NCBI RefSeq assembly: GCF_029964055.1
Contig: NZ_CP124836.1
Span: 3,720,001-3,784,000 of the forward strand
Length of the DNA: 64,000 bases
From: Arthrobacter sp. EM1
Lineage (GTDB): Bacteria > Actinomycetota > Actinomycetes > Actinomycetales > Micrococcaceae
Direction of reading: 5' to 3'
Shown: positions 27,358 to 36,860 of the stretch, piece by piece
Numbering within the stretch: the first letter of the stretch is position 1
How the letters are laid out: each line of letters opens with the position of its first letter
Notes under the pieces: generated by a model
Database searches by the model: none
Seen by the model: only the letters and a program-made list of their open reading frames with translations
Told to the model about the DNA's origin: nothing
Program-made: the position numbers and the translations under genes

Positions 27358-28971
27358 GTGTCTCAAGAAGTCCTTAGCCCCGCCCGAGTCCAGGAGATTC
27401 ACAAGCAGGCGGCCCGGCGTCGGACTTTCGCGGTCATTTCGCACCCCGACGCGGGTAAATCCACGCTGACCGAGGCGCTCGCGCTGCACGCAAAGGTGAT
27501 CGGCACTGCCGGCGCCTCCAGCGGCAAGGCCAACCGCAAGGAAACCGTCTCGGACTGGATGCAGATGGAAAAGGACCGCGGTATCTCGATCAGCTCCGCG
27601 GCGCTGCAGTTCTCCTACCGGGACACCGTGATCAACCTGCTGGACACCCCCGGCCACGCCGACTTCTCCGAGGACACCTACCGGGTGCTGGCCGCCGTAG
27701 ACTGCGCCGTGATGCTTGTGGACGCCGCCAAGGGCCTGGAAACCCAGACGATGAAGCTCTTCGAGGTCTGCAAGCAGCGCAACCTGCCGATCATCACGGT
27801 GATCAACAAATGGGACCGCCCCGGCCTGGACTCGCTGGCGCTAATGGACGAAATCACCGAGCGCACCGGCCTGAAGCCGATGCCGCTGACCTGGGCCGTG
27901 GGCATCTCCGGTGACTTCCGCGGTGTCTGGGACCTGCGCAATGACCGTTTCGCCCAGTTCAAGCGAAACAATTCCGGCGCCAACATCGCGCTTACCGAAT
28001 ACTTCACGCCGGAGGCGGCCGCGGCCAGCCAGGGCGAGGACTGGTCCAACGCCGTCGATGAGGCCGGGCTGGTGATCGAGTCCAACCTGGAGTTCGACAT
28101 CGACGCCTTCCACGCCGGAGAGGCGACCCCGATCCTTTTCAGCTCCGCAGCGCTGAACTTCGGCGTCAAGGAGATCCTTGATGCCCTCGTGGACTTCGCC
28201 CCGCCCGCGGCCCCGCGGCCCGACGTTGACGGTGCCCCGCGGGCCGTCGACGCGCCCTTCGCCGGATTCGTCTTTAAGGTCCAGGCCGGCATGAACAAGG
28301 CGCACCGGGACCACGTCGCCTTCATCAGGGTCTGCTCCGGCGTTTTCGAACGTGGCATGGTGGTGACCCAGGGGCGGACCGGCAAGTCCTTCGCCACCAA
28401 GTACGCCCAGCAAGTCTTCGGCCGGGAGCGCGAGGTAATCGACGAGGCATTCCCCGGTGATGTTGTGGGCCTGGTGAACGCCTCCTCGTTGCGGGTCGGG
28501 GACAGCCTGTTTGTCGAGAAGCCGGTGGAGTTCCCCGCGATCCCGCTGTTCGCCCCGGAGCATTTTCAGGTGGCGCGGTCCAAGGACCCCAGCCGTTTCA
28601 AGCAGTTCCGCCGCGGCATCGAACAGCTTGAGCACGAGGGCGTTATCCAGGTGCTCCGTTCGGACGTCCGCGGCGACCAGGCCCCGGTGCTGGCCGCCGT
28701 CGGGCCCATGCAGTTCGAGGTAGTTGAAGACCGGATGGCGCACGATTTCAGTGCGCCGATGCGGCTGGAACGGCTGCCGTACTCGATCGCCCGGATTTCG
28801 ACGGCGGACGCCATGCCGGCGCTGGCCAACGTCCCCGGGGCCGAGGTGCTGCTGCGCTCCGATGGCGAATACCTGGCCTTGTTCAACGACGTCTGGGCCC
28901 TGCGCCGGATCGAAAAGAACCACCCGGACCTGACACTGCTGCCGATCGGCACGCACAACCCCGCCAAGTAG
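27358..28971 (+). CDS. prfC: peptide chain release factor 3
   Basis: Translational GTPase that recycles RF1/RF2 from terminating ribosomes. The 537-residue protein has G1 SHPDAGKST at residues 28-36, G3 DTPGHADF, and G4 NKWD, then domain II and an RF3-specific C-terminal part. GTG start. It is monocistronic. Confidence 0.95.
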   Translation: MSQEVLSPARVQEIHKQAARRRTFAVISHPDAGKSTLTEALALHAKVIGTAGASSGKANRKETVSDWMQMEKDRGISISSAALQFSYRDTVINLLDTPGHADFSEDTYRVLAAVDCAVMLVDAAKGLETQTMKLFEVCKQRNLPIITVINKWDRPGLDSLALMDEITERTGLKPMPLTWAVGISGDFRGVWDLRNDRFAQFKRNNSGANIALTEYFTPEAAAASQGEDWSNAVDEAGLVIESNLEFDIDAFHAGEATPILFSSAALNFGVKEILDALVDFAPPAAPRPDVDGAPRAVDAPFAGFVFKVQAGMNKAHRDHVAFIRVCSGVFERGMVVTQGRTGKSFATKYAQQVFGREREVIDEAFPGDVVGLVNASSLRVGDSLFVEKPVEFPAIPLFAPEHFQVARSKDPSRFKQFRRGIEQLEHEGVIQVLRSDVRGDQAPVLAAVGPMQFEVVEDRMAHDFSAPMRLERLPYSIARISTADAMPALANVPGAEVLLRSDGEYLALFNDVWALRRIEKNHPDLTLLPIGTHNPAK

Positions 28972-29149
28972 CTGCCGGCACCGCGTGCGTGCGTGGCAGG
29001 ATGATCCGCCGCAGGTCTTCCTGAATCACCTTTCCGCGGTATCATAAGTAACCTTGCTAATGATGCGGGCGCCCCACCTTTCGGCTTTTTGGACTGATCC
29101 GCGCGATTTCGTCGGCGGGCCCCGCACTTTAAGGGACAACGAACACTCT

Positions 29150-30535
29150 TTGACTGACTACAACAGAAAACTCGGCATGGAACCAGGCTTCCTGCTGAGC
29201 GGCCGCTACCGGATCCAAGCCCTCATCGGCACGGGAAGCCAGTCCACCGTGTACCGAGCCCATGACGAACTCCTGCAGCGGGAAGTGGCAGTCAAACTCT
29301 TCCGGGACGACGCGGATGATCTTGAACATACCCGCCGGCAGGGGCAGGAGGTCCGCATCCTCGCGGGGATGGGCCACCACGCCCTGGTGACGCTGTTCGA
29401 CGCCGGCGCGGACCTCAGCGACCCGGAGGCGCGCCTCACCTACCTCGTGATGGAACTGGTCCGCGGACCGGACCTGCGCCACCGTGCCGCCCAGGGGCCG
29501 CTCTCCGCTGCACACATGGCCCTGATCGGCCACGACCTGGCGGACGGACTCTCCTACATTCATCATCACGGGATTGTGCACCGCGATGTAAAGCCGGCCA
29601 ATATCCTGCTGGTCGATTACAGCAACGACGACAGGCGCCCCCGGGCCAAGCTCAGCGACTTCGGTGTTGCCGTGATGACGGGCAGCGGACCCGTGGGCGA
29701 CGACTCCGGAACCTCCGGGACGCCCGCTTACCTGAGCCCGGAGCAGGCTGCCGGTGAACCGGCCGGGCCGCTCAGCGATGTATATTCCCTCGGACTGGTG
29801 CTGCTCGAAGGGTTAACCGGAAAGATGGCGTACCCCGGTGCCCCCATCCAGTCCGCCGTCGCGCGGCTGCTCCACGACCCGGACATCCCCGAAGAACTTG
29901 CCCCCATCTGGACGTCGCTGCTGTCCTCCATGCTTGCCCGGGACCCGGCGGATCGGCCGCCGGCCCGGGAGGTTTCCCTCGCGCTGCGCCAGGAAGTCAT
30001 CAACGGCGCGGCCCGCCACCGCCTGGAGGCAGCCCCCGGCGGGACCGGCGAGGAAGCCAGGATGCGCGCGGTGGAGCGCTACCGGATCCTCGACACGCCG
30101 TCCGACGGTGCCTTCGACCGGATCGCACGCCTCGCGGCACGGATGTTCGCCGTGCCCGTGGCGATCGTGAGCGTGGTGGACCACGACCGGATCTGGTTCA
30201 AGGCCCATCACGGCACTGACGTTACGCAGATTGGCCGCGACCCGGGGCTGTGCGCCTCCGCGATCCTGCAGGACGAAACCTGGATCGTGGAGGACGCCAC
30301 CCGGGATCCCCGCAGCCTCGCCAACCCCCTGGTGGCGGGCGAGTTCGGCCTGCAGTTCTACGCCGGAGTCCCGCTGCGCACCCCCGACGGCTACAACCTG
30401 GGCACCTTCTGCATCTTGGACCGGGAACCCCGGGTGTTCAGCGCCGCCGATACACGTGCGCTGGAGGACCTGGCAGCGATCGTGATGAATGACCTGGAGA
30501 TGCGGTTGCAGAGCAGGGAAGCGATCGCCAGTTAG
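29150..30535 (+). CDS. serine/threonine protein kinase fused to a GAF domain
   Basis: Counting from the TTG at 29150 (461 residues): a Hanks-type kinase domain at about 20-285 with glycine loop GTGSQSTV (27-34), ATP lysine K49, catalytic HRDVKPAN (144-151) and DFG (170-172). From about 304 a GAF domain follows (YRILDTPSDGAFDRIARLAA, then VSVVDHDRIWFKAHHG), the type found in front of diguanylate cyclases. No membrane helix or PASTA repeats are seen, so this is a soluble kinase with an attached sensor. Start alternatives are 29054 (upstream) and ATG 29177; AAGGGA lies 13 nt before the TTG. Confidence 0.87.
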   Translation: MTDYNRKLGMEPGFLLSGRYRIQALIGTGSQSTVYRAHDELLQREVAVKLFRDDADDLEHTRRQGQEVRILAGMGHHALVTLFDAGADLSDPEARLTYLVMELVRGPDLRHRAAQGPLSAAHMALIGHDLADGLSYIHHHGIVHRDVKPANILLVDYSNDDRRPRAKLSDFGVAVMTGSGPVGDDSGTSGTPAYLSPEQAAGEPAGPLSDVYSLGLVLLEGLTGKMAYPGAPIQSAVARLLHDPDIPEELAPIWTSLLSSMLARDPADRPPAREVSLALRQEVINGAARHRLEAAPGGTGEEARMRAVERYRILDTPSDGAFDRIARLAARMFAVPVAIVSVVDHDRIWFKAHHGTDVTQIGRDPGLCASAILQDETWIVEDATRDPRSLANPLVAGEFGLQFYAGVPLRTPDGYNLGTFCILDREPRVFSAADTRALEDLAAIVMNDLEMRLQSREAIAS

Positions 30536-30541
30536 CAGGTA

Positions 30542-31741
30542 TTAGCGCCAGCCGGCACGGAGCGCCAGTTCCAGCTCAAACCGCGCCTCGGGGTCCTCCA
30601 AGGCGTCGCCGAACAACTCGCGCAGCTGCGCCGCCCGGTACCCCACCGTCTGCGGGTGGATGCCGAGCTCTGCGGCCACCGGACCACGCTGGCCCCAGTG
30701 CCGCAGCCAGGACAGCAGCGTCTCCGCGAGCCGCTCCCGCTGCGCCGGGCGCAGCCCCTCCAGCGGCGCCAGCCTGCGGTTGGCCAGTTCTGCGATTGCT
30801 GAGGGCTCCGCCCCGAGGATCACCTCGGCCAAATGCTCGTCCGCCCAGATGGGCGGGTCCTCCGGGCCGTCCCGGGGCTGCAGGACCGAGGCAGCGAGCA
30901 CTGCCAGACGCAGCGAATCGGGGACTTTCTCCCAGCTCCCGGCGGGCCCAACCGCCGCCCCGCGGCCACGCAAGGCCTTCTCAAGGTCCGCCCGCGCGGA
31001 GGGTGACTGCCGGGCCGGAACCAGGGCAACGGCGTCGGTCTCGCGTTCGATCACAAGTGTTCCGGCGCCCAGCCTCAGCCGCAGCCCCGCGGCCCGGTCC
31101 ACCGGCAGGGTCACCACCACCATCCGCTGCGGCAACGACCAGTCCGCCATCGCAGCAGTCTGGCGCAGTGCCGCCTCATCCGCCTGTCCCAGCAGGAGCA
31201 GGTCGAGCAGTTCGGTGCGCCGGCGGTCCACCGCGCCGGCACGTTCCGATTGTTCAAAGGCGTAGGCTTCGGCGCTGACGGCGGACAGTTCGTCGATGTA
31301 GGCCAGGATCGATTCACCCAGGTCCACCACCACGCTCTGGCCAAGGTGGTGTTCCACCGAAACCCTGGACATCTCGCGGAAGGTGACCCGGGCCCCCATC
31401 CGGTAGGCGCTCAGCAGCGCGTCCATGCTCCGTCCCTGCCGGAACTCCCCGCTCCCCAGCCCTGCCACGAGTTGCCTGCTCTCCTCCGAAAGGGCAGGCA
31501 GCCGGGTTGCCGGCAACTGCAGGAAGCGCTCCAGTGCCGCGGCCACCCCCCGGCGCAGCCCGCGGCCGAAGCGGCCTTCAATCGGCCTGGCGTAGGCCGG
31601 AACAAGCTGCGGCACGGCGTCGATGATGGCCTCGACAATTCCCGGCATCATCGGCCGGAGCACGTCACTGACCTCACGCGGCAAGGCCAGCCACGGCGGA
31701 TCGGCAGCGGAAGCGGGAGTGCCCGACGGGGCTGTATTCAT
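30542..31741 (-). CDS. PucR/CdaR-type helix-turn-helix transcriptional regulator
   Basis: A 399-residue regulator with an N-terminal RsbR-like or GGDEF-like sensory region and a C-terminal PucR-type HTH (about residues 335-390, containing GPVAAELGIHPQTVGYRAAQLRE; first half shown only in part here). It is divergent from the ferredoxin reductase/desaturase pair with a 100-bp shared promoter gap, so it is a good candidate to control them (inference). Confidence 0.85.
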   Translation of the reverse strand: MNTAPSGTPASAADPPWLALPREVSDVLRPMMPGIVEAIIDAVPQLVPAYARPIEGRFGRGLRRGVAAALERFLQLPATRLPALSEESRQLVAGLGSGEFRQGRSMDALLSAYRMGARVTFREMSRVSVEHHLGQSVVVDLGESILAYIDELSAVSAEAYAFEQSERAGAVDRRRTELLDLLLLGQADEAALRQTAAMADWSLPQRMVVVTLPVDRAAGLRLRLGAGTLVIERETDAVALVPARQSPSARADLEKALRGRGAAVGPAGSWEKVPDSLRLAVLAASVLQPRDGPEDPPIWADEHLAEVILGAEPSAIAELANRRLAPLEGLRPAQRERLAETLLSWLRHWGQRGPVAAELGIHPQTVGYRAAQLRELFGDALEDPEARFELELALRAGWR

Positions 31742-31841
31742 GGGCCTGGTTCCAATATGTTGTTGCGGGGAGACAGTTTATCTACTTCGATCGTATGCCT
31801 AGGGTGAAGAAGTATGACCGCCACTGACATAAGCTTGATAC

Positions 31842-32915
31842 ATGATCCGGCTCCGTAAGCTGGCGCGCGCCGCATCTCTACTGACCACCCCCCTAGCTCC
31901 AGAAGACATTCTGTCGCTGTTCAATCCTGTGTTTTCCGCCCGCCAACTGCGCGGTGTGGTCACTCGGGTGGTTCCAGAAACGGCCGATTCCGCCACAATT
32001 TTCTTCCGTCCCGGCCGCGGCTGGCAAGCACACCTCGCCGGCCAGTGGGCCCGCATTGGCGTCGAGCTTGACGGCGTCCGCCACTGGCGCTCGTATTCGC
32101 TCAGCGCCCCCGCCGGCAAGGACCCGGCCATCACCGTCAGTGACATGGGTGCCGTCTCCGGCACTTTGGTGCGCCACACCAAGCCCGGCGACGTTCTCTT
32201 CCTGGCGCCGCCGCAGGGTGACTTCGTGTTACCGGAGCACCCGAGGCCACTGCTGATGCTTACTGCCGGGAGCGGAATCACCCCCGTTATGTCGATGATC
32301 CGCACCCTCGTGCCGCACCGGCCCGACTCCGACGTTGTCCTCATTCACACGGCCCGGACCCCGGCGGATGCCATCTTCCGCGAAGAATTGGCCGAACTCG
32401 CGGACCAGTTCCCCAATTTCCAGGTCACCAACTGGTTCACCGGCGAACGTGGACGGCTGGATTTCACGTCGACGGCCGAGCTGGACGGACTTTGCCCGGA
32501 TTGGCGCCAGCGCGCCGCTTACGCCTGCGGCCCCGAAAGCTTCCTGGACGACGCCGAGGCGCTCTGGGAAGCTGAGGCCGCCACCGCGGTGGCACAGCCG
32601 GAAGCCAGCCTCACGATCGAACGCTTCAGCACCAAGCTGGCCGGCGGTTCAGGGCACGACGGCGGATTGGTCACCTTCGAGGCGTCGGACCGCGAAGTCG
32701 AAGCCGGCGGCGACACTCCGCTGCTCGACGTCGGCGAGGATGCCGGCGTCCTAATGCCCAGCGGGTGCCGGATGGGCATCTGCCACAGCTGCCTCATCCC
32801 GCTCCGGGCCGGCCAGGTCCGTGACCTGCGCACGGATGAAGTCCATGGCGAGCCCGGCCAACTAATCCAGACGTGTGTTTCGGCAGCCGCCGGACCCGTT
32901 AACCTCGACCTCTGA
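31842..32915 (+). CDS. ferredoxin reductase with C-terminal 2Fe-2S domain
   Basis: A 357-residue electron-transfer flavoprotein: FAD-binding barrel (SYSLSAPAG), NAD(P)H-binding domain (TAGSGITPVMSMIR), and a plant-type [2Fe-2S] domain with ligands C309, C314, C317 and C345. It lies 13 bp before an acyl desaturase, so it most likely supplies that enzyme with electrons from NAD(P)H, as in mycobacterial DesA3-type systems. Confidence 0.92.
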   Translation: MIRLRKLARAASLLTTPLAPEDILSLFNPVFSARQLRGVVTRVVPETADSATIFFRPGRGWQAHLAGQWARIGVELDGVRHWRSYSLSAPAGKDPAITVSDMGAVSGTLVRHTKPGDVLFLAPPQGDFVLPEHPRPLLMLTAGSGITPVMSMIRTLVPHRPDSDVVLIHTARTPADAIFREELAELADQFPNFQVTNWFTGERGRLDFTSTAELDGLCPDWRQRAAYACGPESFLDDAEALWEAEAATAVAQPEASLTIERFSTKLAGGSGHDGGLVTFEASDREVEAGGDTPLLDVGEDAGVLMPSGCRMGICHSCLIPLRAGQVRDLRTDEVHGEPGQLIQTCVSAAAGPVNLDL

Positions 32916-32928
32916 GGAGTACCACAGC

Positions 32929-34131
32929 ATGACGATTGTTTCTGACAAGCAGGACCTGTCCGAGGACGCTCCCCAGGGCGCCAATGACTCTGCCAAGGCG
33001 CCCGCTTCCGTGAAGACGCGGCCCGGTGCCCTCGCCGAGTCCGGCAGCCCGACCGTTCGGCCGCCGGCCGCCGCGCACCTCTCCGATGAGCAGGTCGCGG
33101 AGCTCGGCCGTGAACTCGACGCGATCAAGGACGACATCCTTGCCAAGCGCGGGGCGTCCGATGCCGCCTACATCCGCCGTATGATCAAGATCCAGCGCGG
33201 ACTGGAGATCTCCGGCCGGGCCGCCCTGCTGGTGAGCAAGAACAAGGCAGCCTGGGTCACCGGAACCACGCTGCTGAGCTTCGCCAAGGTCCTGGAAAAC
33301 ATGGAGCTGGGGCACAACATCCTGCACGGCCAGTGGGACTGGATGCGGGACCCGGACATCCACTCCACCACCTGGGAGTGGGACTTCGTTACCCCGGCGC
33401 GCGCCTGGCAGCACACCCACAACGACCTGCACCACCGCTGGACCAACGTCATCGGCAAGGACAACGACGTCGGATACAACCTGCTGCGTATGGACGCCCA
33501 GCAGGAATGGAAGCCGTTCAACCTCGGCAACCCGGTGTACAACGCACTGCTGGCACCGGTCTTCGAGTGGGGCATCGCGATCTACGATCTTGAGCTGCAG
33601 GATTACAAAGAGGGCAAAAAGTCCAAGGAAGCCCTCACCAAGGACCTCAAGGCGCTGGGCCGCAAGGCCCTCAAGCAGTTCACCAAGGACTACGCGGCCA
33701 CGCCCGCCGTCGCCATGCTGACCGGCTCCGGCAAGCAGGCGCTCTACGGCACCCTGACCGCGAACGCAGTTCGAAACGTCTGGGCCCACGCGGTTATTTT
33801 CTGCGGGCACTTCCCCGACGGGACCGACACCTTCACCGAAGAAATGGTCGAAGGTGAGACCCGCGGCGACTGGTACGTGCGGCAGATGATCGGCTCCGCC
33901 AACATCTCCGGCTCCAAGTTTATGCACCTGATGACCGGCAACCTCTCGCACCAGATTGAGCACCACCTTTTCCCGGACATCCCGTCCAACCGCTACGCGG
34001 AGGTGGCCCCGAAGGTGCAGGAGATCTGCAGGCGCTACGGCCTGCCGTACACCACCGGCCCGATCTGGAAGCAGGTCGGCTCCACCTGGGCCAAGGTCTT
34101 TAAGCTCGCTTTGCCGCCCAAGAAGGCCTAG
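32929..34131 (+). CDS. membrane fatty acyl desaturase
   Basis: Di-iron desaturase of about 400 residues, with the three histidine boxes HNILH (129-133), HTHNDLHH (162-169) and HQIEHH (341-346). The ATG at 32929 is supported by GAGGAG 9 nt upstream. The N-terminal 60 residues are a low-complexity acidic/Ala-Pro extension. Working with the preceding reductase it would introduce double bonds in membrane lipids. Position specificity cannot be read from sequence. Confidence 0.92.
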   Translation: MTIVSDKQDLSEDAPQGANDSAKAPASVKTRPGALAESGSPTVRPPAAAHLSDEQVAELGRELDAIKDDILAKRGASDAAYIRRMIKIQRGLEISGRAALLVSKNKAAWVTGTTLLSFAKVLENMELGHNILHGQWDWMRDPDIHSTTWEWDFVTPARAWQHTHNDLHHRWTNVIGKDNDVGYNLLRMDAQQEWKPFNLGNPVYNALLAPVFEWGIAIYDLELQDYKEGKKSKEALTKDLKALGRKALKQFTKDYAATPAVAMLTGSGKQALYGTLTANAVRNVWAHAVIFCGHFPDGTDTFTEEMVEGETRGDWYVRQMIGSANISGSKFMHLMTGNLSHQIEHHLFPDIPSNRYAEVAPKVQEICRRYGLPYTTGPIWKQVGSTWAKVFKLALPPKKA

Positions 34132-34150
34132 CTCAACCGATCCGACTGAA

Positions 34151-34185
34151 GCAGGGGGGCCCGCCGTACCGGTGGGCGCCCCTGC
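34151..34185 (+). terminator. hairpin after the desaturase
   Basis: GCAGGGG (34151-34157) pairs with CCCCTGC (34179-34185), continued inward by GCCC/GGGC after a mismatch. It starts 20 bp after the stop and separates the operon from the convergent methyltransferase. Confidence 0.7.
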
Positions 34186-34320
34186 TGCGTGTTGTGGCCG
34201 GTGCTCCGTCCCAGTGGCCTGCCCGGACGGCCCGGCGGGGCCGGGAAGTGCGCGGATTCCGGCCAGCGCCAGGCCCGCGGGTGTCCGCAGCCGGGCGGGA
34301 ACGTCGCGACGGTCCGGGTG

Positions 34321-34956
34321 TCAGTCTCTGGCCGCCACCCCAAGCACGTGCGCCAGCGGCGGGTTGCCCGGCAGGACCGAGAAACCGAAGCGCTCAAGCC
34401 CCTGGACTGTAAACCCCGCCCGGGCGATGCCGCCAACGGTGTCCCGGTTCGGGTGGCAGCCGCCCGCCAAACGGCTCCACAACGGCGTAATCAGGTCCTC
34501 AGCGGCAGCAAGCACCCGGTGCGCCGAGCGGACGTGCTCGTAGAACAGCAGCAGCCCGCCCGGCCGCAGGACCCGAACCACCTCCGCCAGGGCAACGGAC
34601 TGGTCCGCGACGCTGCACAGCACCAGGCTGGAGACCACAACGTCGACGGAGGCATCCGCCGCGGGCAGCGACTCCGCCACGCCGTCCTGCACCATGACCG
34701 GCACGGATGCGTTGCGGGCGGCGTTCCGGGCCAGCTCCCGGAGGGTGGGGTCCGGTTCGAGGGCCAGCACGGTTCTCACAGCGGAGGGATAGAACTCGAA
34801 GGTGGCACCGTAGCCGGCCCTGATTTCGATGACGACGCCGCGTGCCGCTGCCACGAGGCGCCGCCGGTGGTCCGCTGCGCCGCGGGCGTCCATCCGCGGA
34901 CCGACGCGGGCGAAAGATCGTCCGAACGATCGGCTGGGTGGGCTCGTCTCGGGCAT
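34321..34956 (-). CDS. class I SAM-dependent methyltransferase
   Basis: A 211-residue Rossmann-fold methyltransferase of the UbiE/Methyltransf_11 type: SAM-binding motif I is VIEIRAGYGA, with Arg in place of the usual Gly, then LALEPDPTL and VVVSSLVLCSV, and RVLRPGGLLLFYEHV as post-motif. The substrate is unknown. ATG 34956 follows AGAGG at 5 nt. It is 16 bp downstream of the multicopper oxidase on the same strand and so probably belongs to that operon. Confidence 0.85.
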   Translation of the reverse strand: MPETSPPSRSFGRSFARVGPRMDARGAADHRRRLVAAARGVVIEIRAGYGATFEFYPSAVRTVLALEPDPTLRELARNAARNASVPVMVQDGVAESLPAADASVDVVVSSLVLCSVADQSVALAEVVRVLRPGGLLLFYEHVRSAHRVLAAAEDLITPLWSRLAGGCHPNRDTVGGIARAGFTVQGLERFGFSVLPGNPPLAHVLGVAARD

Positions 34957-34972
34957 GTGGCCTCTTTTCCGG

Positions 34973-36448
34973 TCAGCTGACCTCAATTACTCCCATCATT
35001 CCCAGGTCCTCATGGTCCAGGATGTGGCAGTGGTAGACAGAGCGGCCGCTAAAGTCACGGAACGCGATCCGGACCGTGGCCCGCCCGTTCGCCCGCACAT
35101 TCACCACGTCCCGCATGATAACGCCCTCGACTGCCTGGCCGTTGTCCTCGATGAGCTGCATCGGCCACACATGGAGGTGGAAAGGGTGGTCCATGGGGCT
35201 GGTGTTGACCAGCGTCCATTCCTCCACGCTTCCGGCCGGCACTACTGTATCGGTGCGGGAGCCGCTGAATTCGCGGCCGTTGATGCTGAACCCCATCATG
35301 CCGGACGGCCTTCCTTGTCCCATGCCCATGCCCATGGCCAGGAGCAGCTGCCGGCGCGCGGTGACGGTGGCCGTTCGGAGGTCCTCCGGCGCCGGCCGGG
35401 GCGGGACCGCAGCGGGCGCGTCCGCGGATTCGCCGCTGACCCGAAAGACGGCCAGCGCCGCCGGCCCGCGGCCGGTAAGCGGCCCCTGCCGCATCATGCC
35501 AGGCATACTGCCACGGTTGTAGGGAAGCGCCTGTAAAACGGTGTCGCCGGCAGTTGCCGTCACCAGCAGGTCCGCCCGGTTTCCCGGCGCCAGCAGGAGT
35601 TCCTCAACTCTGCCGGGCACGGGGGACCGTCCCGAATCCATGCCAATCAGGTCCAGCCGCTGGCCGTCCAGCCGGAGCCGCAGGAAGCGGGCGGCGCAGG
35701 CGTTGATAATCCGCCAGCGTTCCCGTTCGCCCGGGCGGGCGGTGAGCAGCGGGTTGCGTTGACCGTTGAGCAGGAGTAATTCGCCTTCCCGGCCCGCCAT
35801 CCGCTCCGGCTGCGACACAGCGGCGACGCTGCCGGCGCTGTCCAGGGTGGTGTCCGAGACCAGCAGCACCCGGTCCGCGCTCACCGGGATGGTCCCGGAG
35901 TCCTCGACGATAATCGCACCGAAAAGACCGGCGAAGATCTGCCCGGCCACCGTGCCATGGTGATGCGGGTGGTACCAGTACACGCCCGGCGGATGGTCCG
36001 GAGGCAGCCGGTAGCTGTAGTCGAACGCCTCCCCGGGCCTGACGGCGAGAAACACGTTGTCGCCATTGGCTTGCGGGGACACGTGCAGGCCATGGACGTG
36101 CAGGTTGGTTGCTTCGTCCAGGCCATTCACCAGCCGGATGGTGAGCTCGTCTCCGGGGCGCAGCCGCAGGGTGGGGCCTGGAGAAGTGCCGTTGTAGCAC
36201 AGCGCGCTGGCAGGGCGGCCGCCAAGCTCGACTTGGCCGTGCGCGGCTTCAAGGGTGAGTTGCAGCTTGCCGGCCGTGCTGCGAAGTTCCGGGGGGATGC
36301 GCAGTCCGGGGCCCTCCGCGTCGGCCATTCCACCGTTCGGTGGCTCGGCGGAAGCCAGGGACCACCACAGCCCGGCTCCGCCTGCCACAGTGGCCGCCGT
36401 GCCGAGGCCGCCCAGGAGCAGGGTGCTGCGACGGCTGATTGGCCGCAC
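34973..36448 (-). CDS. multicopper oxidase, Tat-exported
   Basis: A 491-residue extracytoplasmic copper oxidase. The N-terminus has a twin-arginine signal (SRRSTLLLGG, Arg6-Arg7) and hydrophobic stretch. Copper ligands appear as HVH (117-119), HPHHH (160-164), HPFHLH and the C-terminal HCHILDHEDLGMM, giving types 1, 2 and 3 copper. A Met-rich loop (MGMGMGQGRPSGMMG) suggests a CueO-like cuprous oxidase role. The GTG start overlaps the stop of the SHOCT gene by one base (TAGTG), so translation is coupled. Confidence 0.93.
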   Translation of the reverse strand: MRPISRRSTLLLGGLGTAATVAGGAGLWWSLASAEPPNGGMADAEGPGLRIPPELRSTAGKLQLTLEAAHGQVELGGRPASALCYNGTSPGPTLRLRPGDELTIRLVNGLDEATNLHVHGLHVSPQANGDNVFLAVRPGEAFDYSYRLPPDHPPGVYWYHPHHHGTVAGQIFAGLFGAIIVEDSGTIPVSADRVLLVSDTTLDSAGSVAAVSQPERMAGREGELLLLNGQRNPLLTARPGERERWRIINACAARFLRLRLDGQRLDLIGMDSGRSPVPGRVEELLLAPGNRADLLVTATAGDTVLQALPYNRGSMPGMMRQGPLTGRGPAALAVFRVSGESADAPAAVPPRPAPEDLRTATVTARRQLLLAMGMGMGQGRPSGMMGFSINGREFSGSRTDTVVPAGSVEEWTLVNTSPMDHPFHLHVWPMQLIEDNGQAVEGVIMRDVVNVRANGRATVRIAFRDFSGRSVYHCHILDHEDLGMMGVIEVS

Positions 36449-36774
36449 TAGGATTCCTCGCCGAGGACTTTCACGTTCTCGCGGTACTGTTCCGTGGTGA
36501 GCTCGCCCTTGGCAAAACGTTCGTCCAGGATCAGCCGTGCCTGGCTCTTTCCGCCCGGTGTGCCCGGCGTGCCGGGGAAGCCGGGGCCGGCCGGGGGAGT
36601 ACCCGGCTGGCCATAGCTTGGGGTGCCGTAGTGGCCGGGTTGAGCCGGCCCGCGGCGGCCGGCTCCGCCGCTGAACGTGCGGACCGCGAGCAGCACCAGC
36701 GCTGCGATCCCGACCAGCAACAGCGCGCCCCAGAGCCACATCCAGCCGATGCCGTTTCCGTAGTTTCCCATCAT
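36448..36774 (-). CDS. SHOCT domain-containing small membrane protein
   Basis: A 108-residue protein with one membrane helix (about residues 10-32), a Gly/Pro-rich linker, and a C-terminal SHOCT motif (LDERFAKGELTTEQYREN). ATG 36774 follows AGAGGAAG. The in-frame ATG at 36864 would add 30 residues encoded by tandem repeats and has no ribosome site. It heads an operon with the multicopper oxidase; this pairing is common but its meaning is unknown. Confidence 0.82.
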   Translation of the reverse strand: MMGNYGNGIGWMWLWGALLLVGIAALVLLAVRTFSGGAGRRGPAQPGHYGTPSYGQPGTPPAGPGFPGTPGTPGGKSQARLILDERFAKGELTTEQYRENVKVLGEES

Positions 36775-36785
36775 GGCCGCTTCCT

Positions 36786-36860
36786 CTCGCCCCTCGCCCC
36801 TCGCCGCTCGCCGCTCGCCGCTCGCCCCTCGCCGCTGTCCTGTCCTGTCCTGTCCTGTCC
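36786..36860. repeat. two adjacent tandem-repeat arrays in the SHOCT leader
   Basis: Seven copies of a 7-bp unit, CTCGCC(C/G), occupy 36786-36834, and five copies of TGTCC occupy 36836-36860. Both lie within 90 bp upstream of the SHOCT start, in its leader or promoter. Neither unit length is a multiple of three, and an in-frame ATG lies just beyond at 36864, so slippage could alter spacing or an upstream reading frame. Confidence 0.9.

Noticed and set aside
36786..36860. CRISPR-like array
   Set aside because: Units are 5 and 7 bp with no spacers; these are simple tandem repeats.
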